Positions 26,335 to 37,105 of a DNA stretch of 64,000 nucleotides are shown in pieces; the first letter of the stretch is position 1; every line of letters starts with the position of its first letter. Source of the stretch: Hyphomicrobiales bacterium (GTDB taxonomy: Bacteria > Pseudomonadota > Alphaproteobacteria > Rhizobiales > Rhizobiaceae); assembly GCA_900468805.1 (NCBI GenBank), contig UEIF01000028.1:1-64000 (forward strand). Reading direction: 5' to 3'. The translations under genes were made by a program, and so were the position numbers. The notes below the pieces were generated by a model. The model worked only from the letters and a program-made list of their open reading frames with translations. It ran no database searches and had not been told where the DNA came from.

Positions 26335-27591
26335 ATGCCCGAGTTCAAGTCCGATTTCCTCCGCACGCTGCAAGAGCGCGGCTTCATTCATCAGATTTCC
26401 GATGAAAGCGGCCTCGACGATCTCTTCGCCAAGGAAACCGTGACGGCCTATATCGGCTTCGATCCGACCGCGCCCAGCCTGCACGCGGGATCGCTCATCC
26501 AGATCATGATGCTGCACTGGATGCAGGAGACCGGCCATCGCGCCATCTCGCTGATGGGCGGCGGCACCGGCATGGTCGGCGACCCTTCCTTCAAGGAAGA
26601 GGCCCGCCAGTTGATGACCGTCGATACGATCGAAGGCAACATCGCCTCCATCAAGCGCGTCTTCTCGAACTACCTGAATTACGGCGATGGTCCGAAGGAC
26701 GCGCTGATGATCAACAATGCCGAATGGCTGCGCTCGCTGAACTATCTCGAGTTCCTGCGCGATGTCGGCAGGCATTTCTCGGTCAACCGCATGCTGGCCT
26801 TCGACAGCGTCAAGACCCGCCTCGACCGTGAGCAGTCGCTGTCCTTCCTGGAATTCAACTACATGATCCTCCAGGCCTATGACTTCGTCGAGCTTGCCAA
26901 GCGATACGATTGCCGCCTGCAGATGGGCGGTTCGGACCAGTGGGGCAACATCGTCAACGGCATCGACCTCGGTCACCGCATGGGGACGAAGCAGCTCTAT
27001 GCGCTGACTTCACCGCTGCTGACGACCTCCTCGGGCGCCAAGATGGGCAAGTCGGCGACCGGCGCCATCTGGCTGAATGCCGATATGCTCTCGACCTATG
27101 ATTTCTGGCAGTACTGGCGCAACACCGAGGATGCCGACGTCCAGCGCTTCCTGAAGCTCTACACCACGCTGCCGATGGATGAGATCGCCCGCCTCTCGGC
27201 ACTCGCCGGCTCCGAAATTAACGAGGTCAAGAAGATCCTCGCGACCGAAGTCACCGCGATCCTGCACGGCCGCGAAGCTGCCGAACAGGCAGCCGAGACG
27301 GCACGCAAGACCTTCGAGGAAGGCGGCCTCTCCGACAACCTGCCGTCCGTCGAGGTTCCCGCCTCCGAGCTCGACGCCGGCATCGGCCTGCTGTCGCTGA
27401 TCGTCCGCGCCGGCCTTGCCGCGTCGAACGGCGAAGCCCGCCGTCACGTCCAGGGCGGCGCTGTGCGCATCAACGACCAGGCGGTCAGCGACGAGCGCAG
27501 GATGATCGGCAGCGGGGAAATCACCGCCGATGGCGTCATCAAGCTGTCGCTCGGCAAGAAGAAGCACATCCTGATCCGCCGTGCAGCGTAA
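26335..27591 (+). CDS. tyrS: Tyrosyl-tRNA synthetase
   Basis: The 418-residue class I synthetase has YIGFDPTAPSLHAGSL near residues 39-54, including the HIGH-equivalent HAGS, and the KMSKS-equivalent KMGKS at 236-240 (SSGAKMGKSATGAIWL). QMGGSDQWGNIVNGIDL near 195 forms the tyrosine site. The C-terminal S4 domain covers about 350-415 (GLAASNGEARRHVQGGAVRINDQ). The ATG at 26335 begins MPEFKSDFLRTL; the frame is open far upstream, antisense to anmK, which is not coding. A strong terminator follows. Confidence 0.97.
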   Translation: MPEFKSDFLRTLQERGFIHQISDESGLDDLFAKETVTAYIGFDPTAPSLHAGSLIQIMMLHWMQETGHRAISLMGGGTGMVGDPSFKEEARQLMTVDTIEGNIASIKRVFSNYLNYGDGPKDALMINNAEWLRSLNYLEFLRDVGRHFSVNRMLAFDSVKTRLDREQSLSFLEFNYMILQAYDFVELAKRYDCRLQMGGSDQWGNIVNGIDLGHRMGTKQLYALTSPLLTTSSGAKMGKSATGAIWLNADMLSTYDFWQYWRNTEDADVQRFLKLYTTLPMDEIARLSALAGSEINEVKKILATEVTAILHGREAAEQAAETARKTFEEGGLSDNLPSVEVPASELDAGIGLLSLIVRAGLAASNGEARRHVQGGAVRINDQAVSDERRMIGSGEITADGVIKLSLGKKKHILIRRAA

Positions 27592-27613
27592 ACCGCGCAA
27601 GCGATAGGATCCC

Positions 27614-27642
27614 AAAAGCCGGCCTTCGTGCCGGCTTTTTCT
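27614..27642 (+). terminator. Intrinsic terminator of tyrS
   Basis: A perfect 10-bp stem AAAAGCCGGC/GCCGGCTTTT with a CTTCGT loop and a T-run (TTTTT, C, TTT) begins 23 bp after the tyrS stop. Confidence 0.92.
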
Positions 27643-27671
27643 TTGCAGACAAACTTCGTCTTTTTCTTCGG

Positions 27672-27702
27672 CGTCATGCTCGGGACAAGGCCGAGCATGA
27701 CG
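27672..27702. repeat. 12-bp palindrome in the tyrS/AsmA intergenic region
   Basis: CGTCATGCTCGG (27672-27683) pairs perfectly with CCGAGCATGACG (27691-27702) across a 7-nt loop GACAAGG. It resembles short palindromic intergenic repeats common in rhizobia (stems of CGTCAT..CTCGG type). There is no T-run on either side, so it is not a standard terminator. Confidence 0.5.
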
Positions 27703-27766
27703 AAAGAGGAGTTGGCCGATCTTGTCAGCAGTTTGAAGCGGGCGGCTGTCTCGGCTTTCCAATTCC

Positions 27767-30700
27767 TTACTGGAATTCGAAGATCTGGCGGAAGACCCCG
27801 GGCGCAATCACCGACAGTGGGTTGATCTGCAGGTTCGGCTGGTCGAACTTGCCGGTCAGCTTGAAGGTGATGCCGATCAGGCCGCGGTCCGAGCCGTTGC
27901 CGAGGATGATGCCAATCAGCGGCAACTCGGCGAAGAGCCGGTTGAGGCCATAGGCCGGCATGAAGGTACCGGTCATGTCCATGTTGCCCTTGGCATTGCG
28001 CACCACGCCCTGGAAGGTCGCGCCGATCTGGTCGCCGCGCAGCACGCCGTTTTCGATGGAGATCGCCCCGCCGCGCGAAACGACACGGGCAAAGCCGCGC
28101 TGGAAGCGCTGCGAGGAGGTATCGATATCGCGTTTGACGGCTTCGTTCAGCGTGCGCTGGTCCGAACCGACAGGTGTGGAAACGATCGAGCGCAGGCGCT
28201 GCTCGTTGACGATCGAGAAACGGCGCACATCGACCGAACCATCCCAGCCGCCGCCTGCATTGAGGCGGACCGCCAGATTGAGCAGGCCGCCCTGCATATG
28301 CTGATAGAGATCGGCAAAGCGCGACACCGAGCCGGCATCGCCGCTGGTGACGTTGATGACGCCGCCACCCTGCATCTGGCTGACGACAGCCTCGCCGCTG
28401 TCGGTGATCCCGGAGAAATTCAGTGATTGCAGCCGGCTGCCGCTCAAGCCGATCTGCGCCTGGAAATTACTGATTTTCTCGTCGTTGAAGCCGATGATGT
28501 TCTGCAGCTTCGCCCGCACGCTCACGCCAGTGGCATCGCCGCCGTCACCATCGCCCCCGGAGTCCGATTTCAGCCGGTCGATGATCGGCCGCACGTCGGC
28601 GCTGGCGCCGGAGACGGAAATATCGTAGCTGCCCTTCCCGCGCTTCAGCGACAGCGCGAAATCATCGACTGAGGAAAGCTTCACGCTGTCGAAATCCGCC
28701 GACATCAGGCCGCTTTTGCCGATCACGAGTGCGCCCGTTGCGCCGAAGCCATCACCCTTCAGGCGGAAATTCCTGACTTGCGTATTGTCAGGCGGGCCGG
28801 AAACCTCGAATTCGGCATTGGCGGGAATGCCGCTGCCCTTCGACCAGCCGATCCAGGGCAGTTCGAGCGATGCCTTGCCGAGATCGAGCTGCACGTCCTG
28901 ACGATCCTCGTCGAGGCGCGTCAGGACCAGCTTGACGCTGCCGCCAAGGATGCCGGACAGGCCAGGCAACAGCCTGTCGCGCTGGTCGCCGTTCAGTGTT
29001 GCCGTAATCACGCGCTGCGGCTCGATGCCGGAAGATTTGTCGACGGGCTCCAGCATATCGATATCGGCGGATACGCCGTCGATGTCGGCCTTGCCCTTGA
29101 CCTTCACCTGCTGCGGATCGGCGTCGAGCGTACCGTCGAGATTGGTGATGACGCGTCCCGAGAACGGTTTGGCAAGCGCAATGTCGGTGAGCTTCATCTG
29201 CGCCGTCCACTCAGGCGGCGGCGGATTCTGCGAGGACAGAAGCCCGAACTGCGCCTGCACATGCGCGTCGATATTGCCCTTGAGGTCGTCGGGCACGAAG
29301 CCCGCGCGCTGCAGCACCTTGATCGGCTTGTAGGTCAGAAGCTCGCCCACCGCATCGGCTGAACCTGAAACGGAAATGTCCGCAACGGCCATCAGCGGCT
29401 TGTCATAGACCGACGGCAGCACGAAGGTGCCCGGCTGTACCGCCACTGAACGCCCGGACGGGAAATAGGAGGTGCCGCTCTTGAGCGAGATCGCCGCCCG
29501 CCCGCCTGTCAGGTCGAAATGCGCGGCCGTATCGCGTATCGGGGGGATCTCGCCGGCGACATTCAGGCGCGTCCCGGCGATGTCGAAGGCGATGCGGAGC
29601 TGGTTTTCGTCGAGCCGCAGGCCGCGTCCTCTCGCAGCCTCATCCAGCCGGCCCGGCGGAATGAAGACGGAAATGGAAGCGTCGGTCACCACGCCGCCGA
29701 AGAGGTTTGCAAGCACCCATACCCGCGCTTTGGACGCCATCCAATAGGGCCAGAGCTGTTTGATCGCTGTCGTCTGCATCTGCTGCGACTGGCCGACAAA
29801 GCTGATTTCGGGCGATTTGTCGTTCAGCCGAAGATGCAGAGCGCCGTAGAGCGAACCGAGCGGCGAGGAAGCCACCATGTTGGAAAACTGGAACTCGCGG
29901 CCGGCGACGAGATAGCGCCCGGTCGCCTGCAGGTCGAAGGACAGCGGCGGCTCGCCGGAGTTTGGCGCCGCCGTGCCGCCACTGATAAGCGCATCGATGC
30001 CGAACCCCTTGCCTGCATTGGGATCGAGCTTGTCGAGGTCGATCACTGCACCGCTGATCGGCAGCACGGTCGGGCCGAGATGCAACCGCGACTTGGCGAT
30101 CTCCAGTGTCTGCTTGTCGAAGTCATAGGCAAGATTGAACTGGCCGTCCGTCAGTTCCTGCGAATCGCCATCGACATAGATCAGGCCGGGGTCGAGATTG
30201 AGCGCTGCATTGAGCGTCGGCTTGACGCCATCGGCGGCCCGCACGGCGGACAGGGTGAGGTTGCCGAATGAGTTAAGGCCCTGGCGGATATCCCCCTGCT
30301 CGTTGCGCTTCAGCGCAAAAGGCGCCAGGTCGACATGCGTCAGCGTGGCGACGAGCCGCGATGCATGGCCGCCCGCCTCCTCGGTGATGACGTTGAGATC
30401 GGCGGTCTCGCCATTGATCGAGATCTGTCCGCTGAGCTGCAGCGAGCTCGGCCCGGCATGTTCAAAGGCGAGGTTGTCGACCACCAGCGAGACCGGCCCG
30501 TTTGCCGTGTCTGCGAGCTTGATGTCGATACCCGAGATGCGCACCGAGTCCGTGCCGCCGCGCTCGACGAAGGTCCGGAACATGTCGAGATGCGAAAAGA
30601 TCGCCTCCATTGCCGCCGGAATCGCATCCACACGCAGATTGTCGAGTTTTACCGGATCGCCCGAGGGAAGCAGTGAGGTGTCGAGCGCGATATCGTCCGC

Positions 30701-31159
30701 CTCGACCGACGTCACGGCGATGCGGCCGCGGAAGAGCTGCAGCGGATCCAGCGCCATGCGCATCGATGATGTGGTGGAAAGATGCTGGCCGCTCTGCTGG
30801 TCGATCATGTTGACGTCGCGCGCTTCGAGCGCCAACCGCAGGCCGGAGGTGAAGCGGATGACGGTGGAGCCGACTTCGGCCCGGTAGCGCGGTCCCAGTG
30901 CACCGTTCAGCGCCGATTGCGCCTGCTGTGACAGCGGCGCGTCGATAATTCCGCTTTCGATGGTGAAGACGATCGCCGCCAGGATGAACAGGATCACTGC
31001 GCAGAAGCCGCTGGCGGCTTTTGCGGTGCCGCGCATGCGTGAGCGCGGCGGCGGGCAGTGCACGATGAGGGGATCCTCCGCTTGCGCGGAAGGCAGGTTG
31101 TGCAAGGCGACGATATCCTTCTTGCGGAACGTGACTTTTTCGCCGCGGATGGCTGACAT
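27767..31159 (-). CDS. Large AsmA/YhdP-like envelope protein (DUF3971)
   Basis: The 1130-residue protein has one N-terminal membrane segment (about residues 48-70, ASGFCAVILFILAAIVFTIE) and a very long, beta-strand-rich periplasmic part. Its domain layout is that of AsmA-like/YhdP proteins: LSGQISINGETADLNVI, SGRVITNLDGTLDADPQQ, and a conserved C-terminal module ending FKLTGKFDQPNLQINPLSVI then APGVFRQIFEFQ. YhdP/AsmA-type proteins are thought to bridge the periplasm and move phospholipids to the outer membrane. The ATG at 31159 is preferred; a GTG at 31195 would add 12 residues. It is divergent from the peroxiredoxin gene. Confidence 0.85.
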   Translation of the reverse strand: MSAIRGEKVTFRKKDIVALHNLPSAQAEDPLIVHCPPPRSRMRGTAKAASGFCAVILFILAAIVFTIESGIIDAPLSQQAQSALNGALGPRYRAEVGSTVIRFTSGLRLALEARDVNMIDQQSGQHLSTTSSMRMALDPLQLFRGRIAVTSVEADDIALDTSLLPSGDPVKLDNLRVDAIPAAMEAIFSHLDMFRTFVERGGTDSVRISGIDIKLADTANGPVSLVVDNLAFEHAGPSSLQLSGQISINGETADLNVITEEAGGHASRLVATLTHVDLAPFALKRNEQGDIRQGLNSFGNLTLSAVRAADGVKPTLNAALNLDPGLIYVDGDSQELTDGQFNLAYDFDKQTLEIAKSRLHLGPTVLPISGAVIDLDKLDPNAGKGFGIDALISGGTAAPNSGEPPLSFDLQATGRYLVAGREFQFSNMVASSPLGSLYGALHLRLNDKSPEISFVGQSQQMQTTAIKQLWPYWMASKARVWVLANLFGGVVTDASISVFIPPGRLDEAARGRGLRLDENQLRIAFDIAGTRLNVAGEIPPIRDTAAHFDLTGGRAAISLKSGTSYFPSGRSVAVQPGTFVLPSVYDKPLMAVADISVSGSADAVGELLTYKPIKVLQRAGFVPDDLKGNIDAHVQAQFGLLSSQNPPPPEWTAQMKLTDIALAKPFSGRVITNLDGTLDADPQQVKVKGKADIDGVSADIDMLEPVDKSSGIEPQRVITATLNGDQRDRLLPGLSGILGGSVKLVLTRLDEDRQDVQLDLGKASLELPWIGWSKGSGIPANAEFEVSGPPDNTQVRNFRLKGDGFGATGALVIGKSGLMSADFDSVKLSSVDDFALSLKRGKGSYDISVSGASADVRPIIDRLKSDSGGDGDGGDATGVSVRAKLQNIIGFNDEKISNFQAQIGLSGSRLQSLNFSGITDSGEAVVSQMQGGGVINVTSGDAGSVSRFADLYQHMQGGLLNLAVRLNAGGGWDGSVDVRRFSIVNEQRLRSIVSTPVGSDQRTLNEAVKRDIDTSSQRFQRGFARVVSRGGAISIENGVLRGDQIGATFQGVVRNAKGNMDMTGTFMPAYGLNRLFAELPLIGIILGNGSDRGLIGITFKLTGKFDQPNLQINPLSVIAPGVFRQIFEFQ

Positions 31160-31278
31160 GCGCCTTGGGAAACTCCTGGATCTGATTTGAATCACTCTGG
31201 GCGGGACACCGTTTCGTCCACTATATAACCCGTCTGATATAGTATCTCTCCTAAACCCGGCAAAAGAAAGTTTTGAGA

Positions 31279-31752
31279 ATGACTGCTCCCGGTATTGGTT
31301 CTGCTGCTCCCGATTTCAGCCTCCCGCGCGATGGCGGCGGCCGCATTTCACTCTCGGATTTTCAAGGAAAGCCGTTGGTCCTGTTCTTCTACCCCAAGGA
31401 TGACACCACGGGCTGCACCACCGAATCACTTGATTTCACAGCACTTGCCGATGAGTTCGCAGCTGCCGGAGTTATCGTCGTCGGCATGTCGCCCGATTCG
31501 GCGACCTGCCATGACCGCTTCATCAAGAAGCACAAGCTGACGGTTGCCCTTGCCTCCGACGAGGACAGGACGACGCTGCAGGCCTATGGTGTGTGGAAGG
31601 AAAAGAAGATGTATGGCCGCACCTTCATGGGTGTCGAGCGTACGACCTTCCTGATCCGCAGGGACGGCACCATCGCCACCATCTGGCAGAAGGTGAAGGT
31701 CGCGGGCCATGCCGAAACGGTGCTGGCAGCCGTCAGGAATCTTGTCGCGTGA
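31279..31752 (+). CDS. bcp: Peroxiredoxin of the PrxQ/Bcp type
   Basis: The 157-residue thiol peroxidase has its peroxidatic Cys46 in FFYPKDDTTGCTTES. The second Cys of the E. coli-type pair, five residues on, is Ser50 here. Cys77 in SPDSATCHDRF sits in the next helix and matches the alternative (alpha-3) resolving position of some PrxQ enzymes, so it is probably still a two-Cys enzyme. The ATG at 31279 gives MTAPGIGSAAPDF; a TTG at 31273 is less likely. Its TGA overlaps the GTG of the next gene. Confidence 0.93.
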   Translation: MTAPGIGSAAPDFSLPRDGGGRISLSDFQGKPLVLFFYPKDDTTGCTTESLDFTALADEFAAAGVIVVGMSPDSATCHDRFIKKHKLTVALASDEDRTTLQAYGVWKEKKMYGRTFMGVERTTFLIRRDGTIATIWQKVKVAGHAETVLAAVRNLVA

Positions 31753-32567
31753 CGACCATCACTTCGCTGCGCGGCGGCGCGATCGATGCGATCCGCTCCG
31801 CCGATCTCGATCGCAAGACGGAGCTGGCGCAGGAAAGCGCTAACAGGTGGTTCGCGCGGCGCATCTCGCTGCGCTCGCCGCTGGATGCCCCCCTTCCGGA
31901 ACGTCCCGGCCGGCCGGAAAAACCGCTACTGGTGCCGCCGACCCAGGTCGGAAAACGCTCGCTCCATACCGTGCATGGCCGCGTCGCCCTGTTGCACGCG
32001 ATCGCCCATATCGAACTCAACGCTGTCGATCTGGCGCTCGATATCGTTGCGCGATTCGCCTCGGCACATGTGCCGAATTCCTTCTTTGATGGCTGGATGC
32101 AGGTGGCCTTCGAAGAGGCCAAGCACTTTCGCTTGGTGCGCAAGCGGCTGAATGATCTCGGCGCCGATTATGGCGATCTTCCCGCCCATGACGGTCTTTG
32201 GCAGGCGGCACATTCGACCCGCAACGACCTGACGGCTCGGCTTGCCGTCGTGCCCCTGATTCTCGAAGCGCGCGGCCTTGATGTTACGCCTGCGCTGCAG
32301 GCCAAGATGCGCGAGACCGGCGACCTCGAAAGTGCTGCCGTTCTCGACGTCATCTACAACGACGAGAAAGGTCATGTCGCCGTCGGCGCAAAATGGTTCC
32401 GCTTCCTCTGCGCCCGGGAAAAGCGCGATCCGGCAAGGACGTTTCAGGAGCTGGTGCGAGCTAATTTCCGCGGTCCGCTGAAGGCGCCGTTCAACGATGT
32501 GGCGCGCGCAGAAGCCGGGCTGACGCCCTCCTTTTATCGCGCGCTGACATCGACGAGCCAAAGCTGA
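31749..32567 (+). CDS. DUF455 ferritin-like protein
   Basis: The 272-residue protein belongs to the DUF455 (COG2833) group of ferritin-like proteins. Carboxylate/His pairs expected for a diiron site appear in LLHAIAHIELNAVDLALD near residue 80, WMQVAFEEAKHFRLVRKRL near 115, LILEARGLDVTPALQ near 170 and VIYNDEKGHVAVGAKWF near 205. Function is unproven. The start is GTG at 31749, overlapping the peroxiredoxin stop (GTGA), so the two proteins are made together, which hints at a link to peroxide or iron chemistry. Confidence 0.85.
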   Translation: MTTITSLRGGAIDAIRSADLDRKTELAQESANRWFARRISLRSPLDAPLPERPGRPEKPLLVPPTQVGKRSLHTVHGRVALLHAIAHIELNAVDLALDIVARFASAHVPNSFFDGWMQVAFEEAKHFRLVRKRLNDLGADYGDLPAHDGLWQAAHSTRNDLTARLAVVPLILEARGLDVTPALQAKMRETGDLESAAVLDVIYNDEKGHVAVGAKWFRFLCAREKRDPARTFQELVRANFRGPLKAPFNDVARAEAGLTPSFYRALTSTSQS

Positions 32568-32631
32568 ACGGCAAAGTTCCCTAACGTTGCGTAAACCACT
32601 TATTAACCATAACTATATGTAATTAATCCCA

Positions 32632-33996
32632 ATGACGCGGGCGCTGGAACCGCGCATCTTTGGGGGGCCCTCCGTGACGAGCGGACATCACAGTCGGGTA
32701 TTCGGCAAGAGGGCACAGGAACACATCCTCATTCTCGCAAGTGGCGACAGAGTGCGCCACATGACGGTGAAGCCGTGGATGGCCGCCGTCGCCTTCTGCT
32801 TCGTCGGCGTCTTTTCCATAGGCTATCTGCTTGCCACCTCCTACCTCGTGCTGCGTGACGATCTGATTGGCGCGACCATGGCCCGCCAGGCCCGTATGCA
32901 GCATGACTATGAAGACCGCATCGCAGCGCTCCGCGCACAGGTCGACCGCATCACCTCCCGCCAGCTTCTCGACCAGCAGGTCGTCGAGGACAAGGTCGAT
33001 AAGCTGATGGAGCAGCAGATGGCGCTGACCTCGCGTCACGGAAAGCTCGACAACTTGCTCGACCGTGCTGAAAGCTCCGGCCTGACGGGCAAGGATGCGC
33101 CCGCCGCGGACGTGCCTGCACAATCCTATGCGCCTGATATCAAGGACAAGCGCGCTTCGCTGACCGGCGGCGCGCAAGCAATTGAAAAGCTTCTGGCAGG
33201 CGATAATCAGCCAGCCGATGCCGGGGCACCCGATAATTCCACCCTCGCCTATGTTCCATCGGAGGAAACCGTCGGCGACCGCGCCGACCGTGTCTTTTCC
33301 AAGGTCACGCTCTCGCTGAAGACCGTCGAGCAGGACCAGAAGAGCCGCATCGAGCAGCTGACGAGCGATGCCGGCAATGCCGCCGATACGATCAAAGGCG
33401 TGCTCGATCGTTTCCATATCGAAATCCCGGCAGAGACCATTGCCGCCAAGGAAGACGAGGACAGCGCCGTCGGCGGTCCTTATGTAGAGCCTGAAAGCAA
33501 CGACGACTTCAACAATTCGCTCGTCCAGCTTGATGGCGCGCTGACGCGTCTGGAAGCCGTGCGCAGCACCGCCGAAGCTCTGCCCTTCCGTAATCCGGCG
33601 ATCGGCAAGGAAGTCACCAGCCCCTTCGGCAACCGGCGCGATCCGTTCCTCGGCCGGCTTGCCCTTCATTCCGGCATCGACTTCCGCTTCTCGCCGGGCG
33701 AGAGGATCCGCCCCACCGCGCCCGGCAAGGTGGTCGCGGCTGGCTGGACCGGCGGTTACGGCAATATGGTCGAGGTCGATCACGGCAACGGCATTTCGAC
33801 ACGCTACGGCCATATGTCCGAGATTCTGGTGAAGGTCGGCGACGCGGTCGACCGCAACGATGTCATAGGTTTGGCCGGCAGCACTGGCCGCTCCACAGGC
33901 ACGCACCTGCATTATGAGGTGCGTCAGGATGGGCATGCCGTCGACCCGATCTATTTCATGAATGCCGGCCTTAAACTTGCCACTTATATAAAATAG
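32632..33996 (+). CDS. M23 (LytM) family peptidase with coiled coil
   Basis: The 454-residue protein has a cytoplasmic start, a membrane helix near residues 48-70 (MAAVAFCFVGVFSIGYLLATSY), a coiled coil near 80-150 (RQARMQHDYEDRIAALRAQ) and a C-terminal LytM domain. The zinc/catalytic residues are intact: His346 and Asp350 in LHSGIDF, and His425 and His427 in GTHLHYEV. It should therefore be an active peptidoglycan endopeptidase rather than a degenerate activator. Start is ATG 32632, without clear ribosome site; a GTG at 32674 after a GGGGGG run is a real alternative. Confidence 0.9.
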   Translation: MTRALEPRIFGGPSVTSGHHSRVFGKRAQEHILILASGDRVRHMTVKPWMAAVAFCFVGVFSIGYLLATSYLVLRDDLIGATMARQARMQHDYEDRIAALRAQVDRITSRQLLDQQVVEDKVDKLMEQQMALTSRHGKLDNLLDRAESSGLTGKDAPAADVPAQSYAPDIKDKRASLTGGAQAIEKLLAGDNQPADAGAPDNSTLAYVPSEETVGDRADRVFSKVTLSLKTVEQDQKSRIEQLTSDAGNAADTIKGVLDRFHIEIPAETIAAKEDEDSAVGGPYVEPESNDDFNNSLVQLDGALTRLEAVRSTAEALPFRNPAIGKEVTSPFGNRRDPFLGRLALHSGIDFRFSPGERIRPTAPGKVVAAGWTGGYGNMVEVDHGNGISTRYGHMSEILVKVGDAVDRNDVIGLAGSTGRSTGTHLHYEVRQDGHAVDPIYFMNAGLKLATYIK

Positions 33997-34093
33997 CCGA
34001 TCTGGGTAACGAACACTTCACCTCAACCCCGGGGTGAAGCCGCTATTCCTTGACTTGCCGGCCGTTTCGGACTATGTCGCGCAGCATTGCGGC

Positions 34094-35659
<1,566 letters not shown>

Positions 35660-35666
35660 TTGCCCG

Positions 35667-36089
35667 ATGGGCACGCCCGGTATCGATTTCCCAGGCCTCG
35701 GCGTAGGCCTGGTTATTTTGCGCGACGGCAAAATCCTCCTCTACAAGCGTATGCGTCCACCTGAAGCCGGCTACTGGAATATTGTCGGCGGCAAGGTCGA
35801 TCATATGGAGCCGGCTGAGGAAGCCGCGCGCCGCGAGGCGGAAGAAGAAACGGGGCTCACCATCGGTCGCATCGAACGAATCGGCTCGACCGAGCAAATC
35901 ATCGAAGCCGACCGCCAGCACTGGATTTCCCTTCTCTATATCGCCCGTGACGTGACGGGCGAGCCGCAGCTCACGGAACCGGACAAGCTGTCGGAATTCG
36001 GCTGGTTCGGCCTTGCCGATCTGCCGGAGCCGCTGTCAGCGTTTACCAGGGTTGCGATATCATCTCTTCCGGCCGGGCAATTGCGCTGA
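35667..36089 (+). CDS. Nudix hydrolase
   Basis: The 140-residue protein has a complete Nudix box, GGKVDHMEPAEEAARREAEEETGL split around residues 42-65, matching GX5EX7REUXEEXGU with the metal-binding REAEEE. The rest of the fold (VGLVILRDGKILLYKRM, WISLLYIARDV) is standard. Substrate is unknown; ADP-ribose, NTP-type and dinucleotide substrates are all possible. It starts 7 bp after the helicase stop, so it is likely co-transcribed. Its stop directly abuts the stop of the convergent TfoX gene. Confidence 0.9.
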   Translation: MGTPGIDFPGLGVGLVILRDGKILLYKRMRPPEAGYWNIVGGKVDHMEPAEEAARREAEEETGLTIGRIERIGSTEQIIEADRQHWISLLYIARDVTGEPQLTEPDKLSEFGWFGLADLPEPLSAFTRVAISSLPAGQLR

Positions 36090-36407
36090 TCATTCAGCCC
36101 GCAATGCGGCTTCATAGGCAAGCCGCACCCAGCGCGCCATGACGTCAGGGTCATCATAGGCCTCTTCAGGAATGCTCCAGTAAGGCATCTTCACCGGCGC
36201 ACCCTTCTTGCCCTCGTAGAACCATTGGCTGGCGCCGGCCGCCGTAAATTCCCCCGCGCTCTTCTCGTCGGCCTTCAGCAGGATCTCGTCGCGCACTTCC
36301 AGTGCCAGGATCCGGCCGAGGTGGTAGATGCCCTTGCCGCCGAACATGGGCTTGATGGTGACAGGCCCAAGCGACTGAAACATTTCCTCGATGCCGGCAT
36401 TGTCCAT
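36090..36407 (-). CDS. TfoX N-terminal domain protein
   Basis: This 105-residue protein is a stand-alone TfoX/Sxy N-terminal domain: EEMFQSLGPVTIKPMFGGKGIYHLG-type opening near residues 7-30, then LKADEKSAGEFTAAGASQWFYE and the family-typical MPYWSIPEEAYDDPDVM near 75. In gammaproteobacteria TfoX regulates competence together with CRP; the role of single-domain rhizobial members is not known. It ends abutting the Nudix gene tail to tail. Confidence 0.87.
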   Translation of the reverse strand: MDNAGIEEMFQSLGPVTIKPMFGGKGIYHLGRILALEVRDEILLKADEKSAGEFTAAGASQWFYEGKKGAPVKMPYWSIPEEAYDDPDVMARWVRLAYEAALRAE

Positions 36408-36438
36408 GGCCTGTCGCTCCTCTTGCGTGGCGAGCCAG

Positions 36439-36933
36439 CTAAATCGAATGATAGCCGCGGTTCAAATAGAGAAGCGCCGGGTGGATCTCGGTGAAACGAA
36501 CGGCGGCGACCTCGCCGAAGATGACGTTATGGGTCGGCATTTCCTTGATGTCGGTCACCCGGCAGTCGAAGACGGCAAGCGCATCGGCAAGCACCGGGGC
36601 GCCCGTTGCCAGCGTTTCGAAGCGGGCGCTCGAGAAACGATCCTCGTTTTCCAGATGCGTGCGGCCTGAAAAGGCATCGGCAACGGCCTGATGATGGGCG
36701 CCGAGTGAGTTCAACGCGAAGATGCCGCTGCGGAAGAAGATCTCGTTCTTCACATTGGTATTGTTGAGACAGACGAGGACGGAAGCCGGATGGTCGGATA
36801 CCGAGCAGGCGGCCGTGATGGTGACGCCGCGGCGGGCCTCACCCATGGCCGTCGTCACGAGTTGCACGTGGCCGGCATAGCGGCTCATGGCGTCGCGATA
36901 GAGGCCGGGATCGATATGCTGCCTGTTCAACAC
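36439..36933 (-). CDS. Flavin reductase family protein (FMN-binding split barrel)
   Basis: The 164-residue protein has the flavin reductase fold: YRDAMSRYAGHVQLVTTAMGEARRGVTITAACSVSDHPASVLVCLN, broken here around residues 12-58, with the GVT(I/V)TA(A/F)xSVSxxPP pattern. FRSGIFALNSLGAHHQAVADAFSG near residue 68 and VFDCRVTDIKEMPTHNVIFGEV near 120 follow. Such proteins reduce FMN/FAD with NAD(P)H for a partner monooxygenase. No monooxygenase is adjacent, so the partner is unknown. Confidence 0.9.
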   Translation of the reverse strand: MLNRQHIDPGLYRDAMSRYAGHVQLVTTAMGEARRGVTITAACSVSDHPASVLVCLNNTNVKNEIFFRSGIFALNSLGAHHQAVADAFSGRTHLENEDRFSSARFETLATGAPVLADALAVFDCRVTDIKEMPTHNVIFGEVAAVRFTEIHPALLYLNRGYHSI

Positions 36934-37105
36934 ATGCTTCTCCGCGTTCGGTGTCTTGTTCTTGTTATTTCACCAATATGGCGGGCATCGGTTACCTTTT
37001 CTACAATGGCACCCGCGAAAAGCTGCGGAACCTGCTTGTTTTTCTTTGACGATTGTCGCCGTGCGGATAAAAGGGCATGGACAAGACGAGAGACCTGCAC
37101 CTTTC

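Noticed and set aside
31279..31752. Peroxiredoxin lacking a resolving Cys (1-Cys enzyme)
   Set aside because: Although Ser50 replaces the usual Cys, Cys77 occupies a known alternative resolving position, so loss is not supported.
32603..32626. TTAACCAT and TTAA motifs before the LytM peptidase as a CtrA site
   Set aside because: The two TTAA elements are 16 bp apart rather than the 7 bp of a full CtrA site; a lone half-site is too common to report as a feature.
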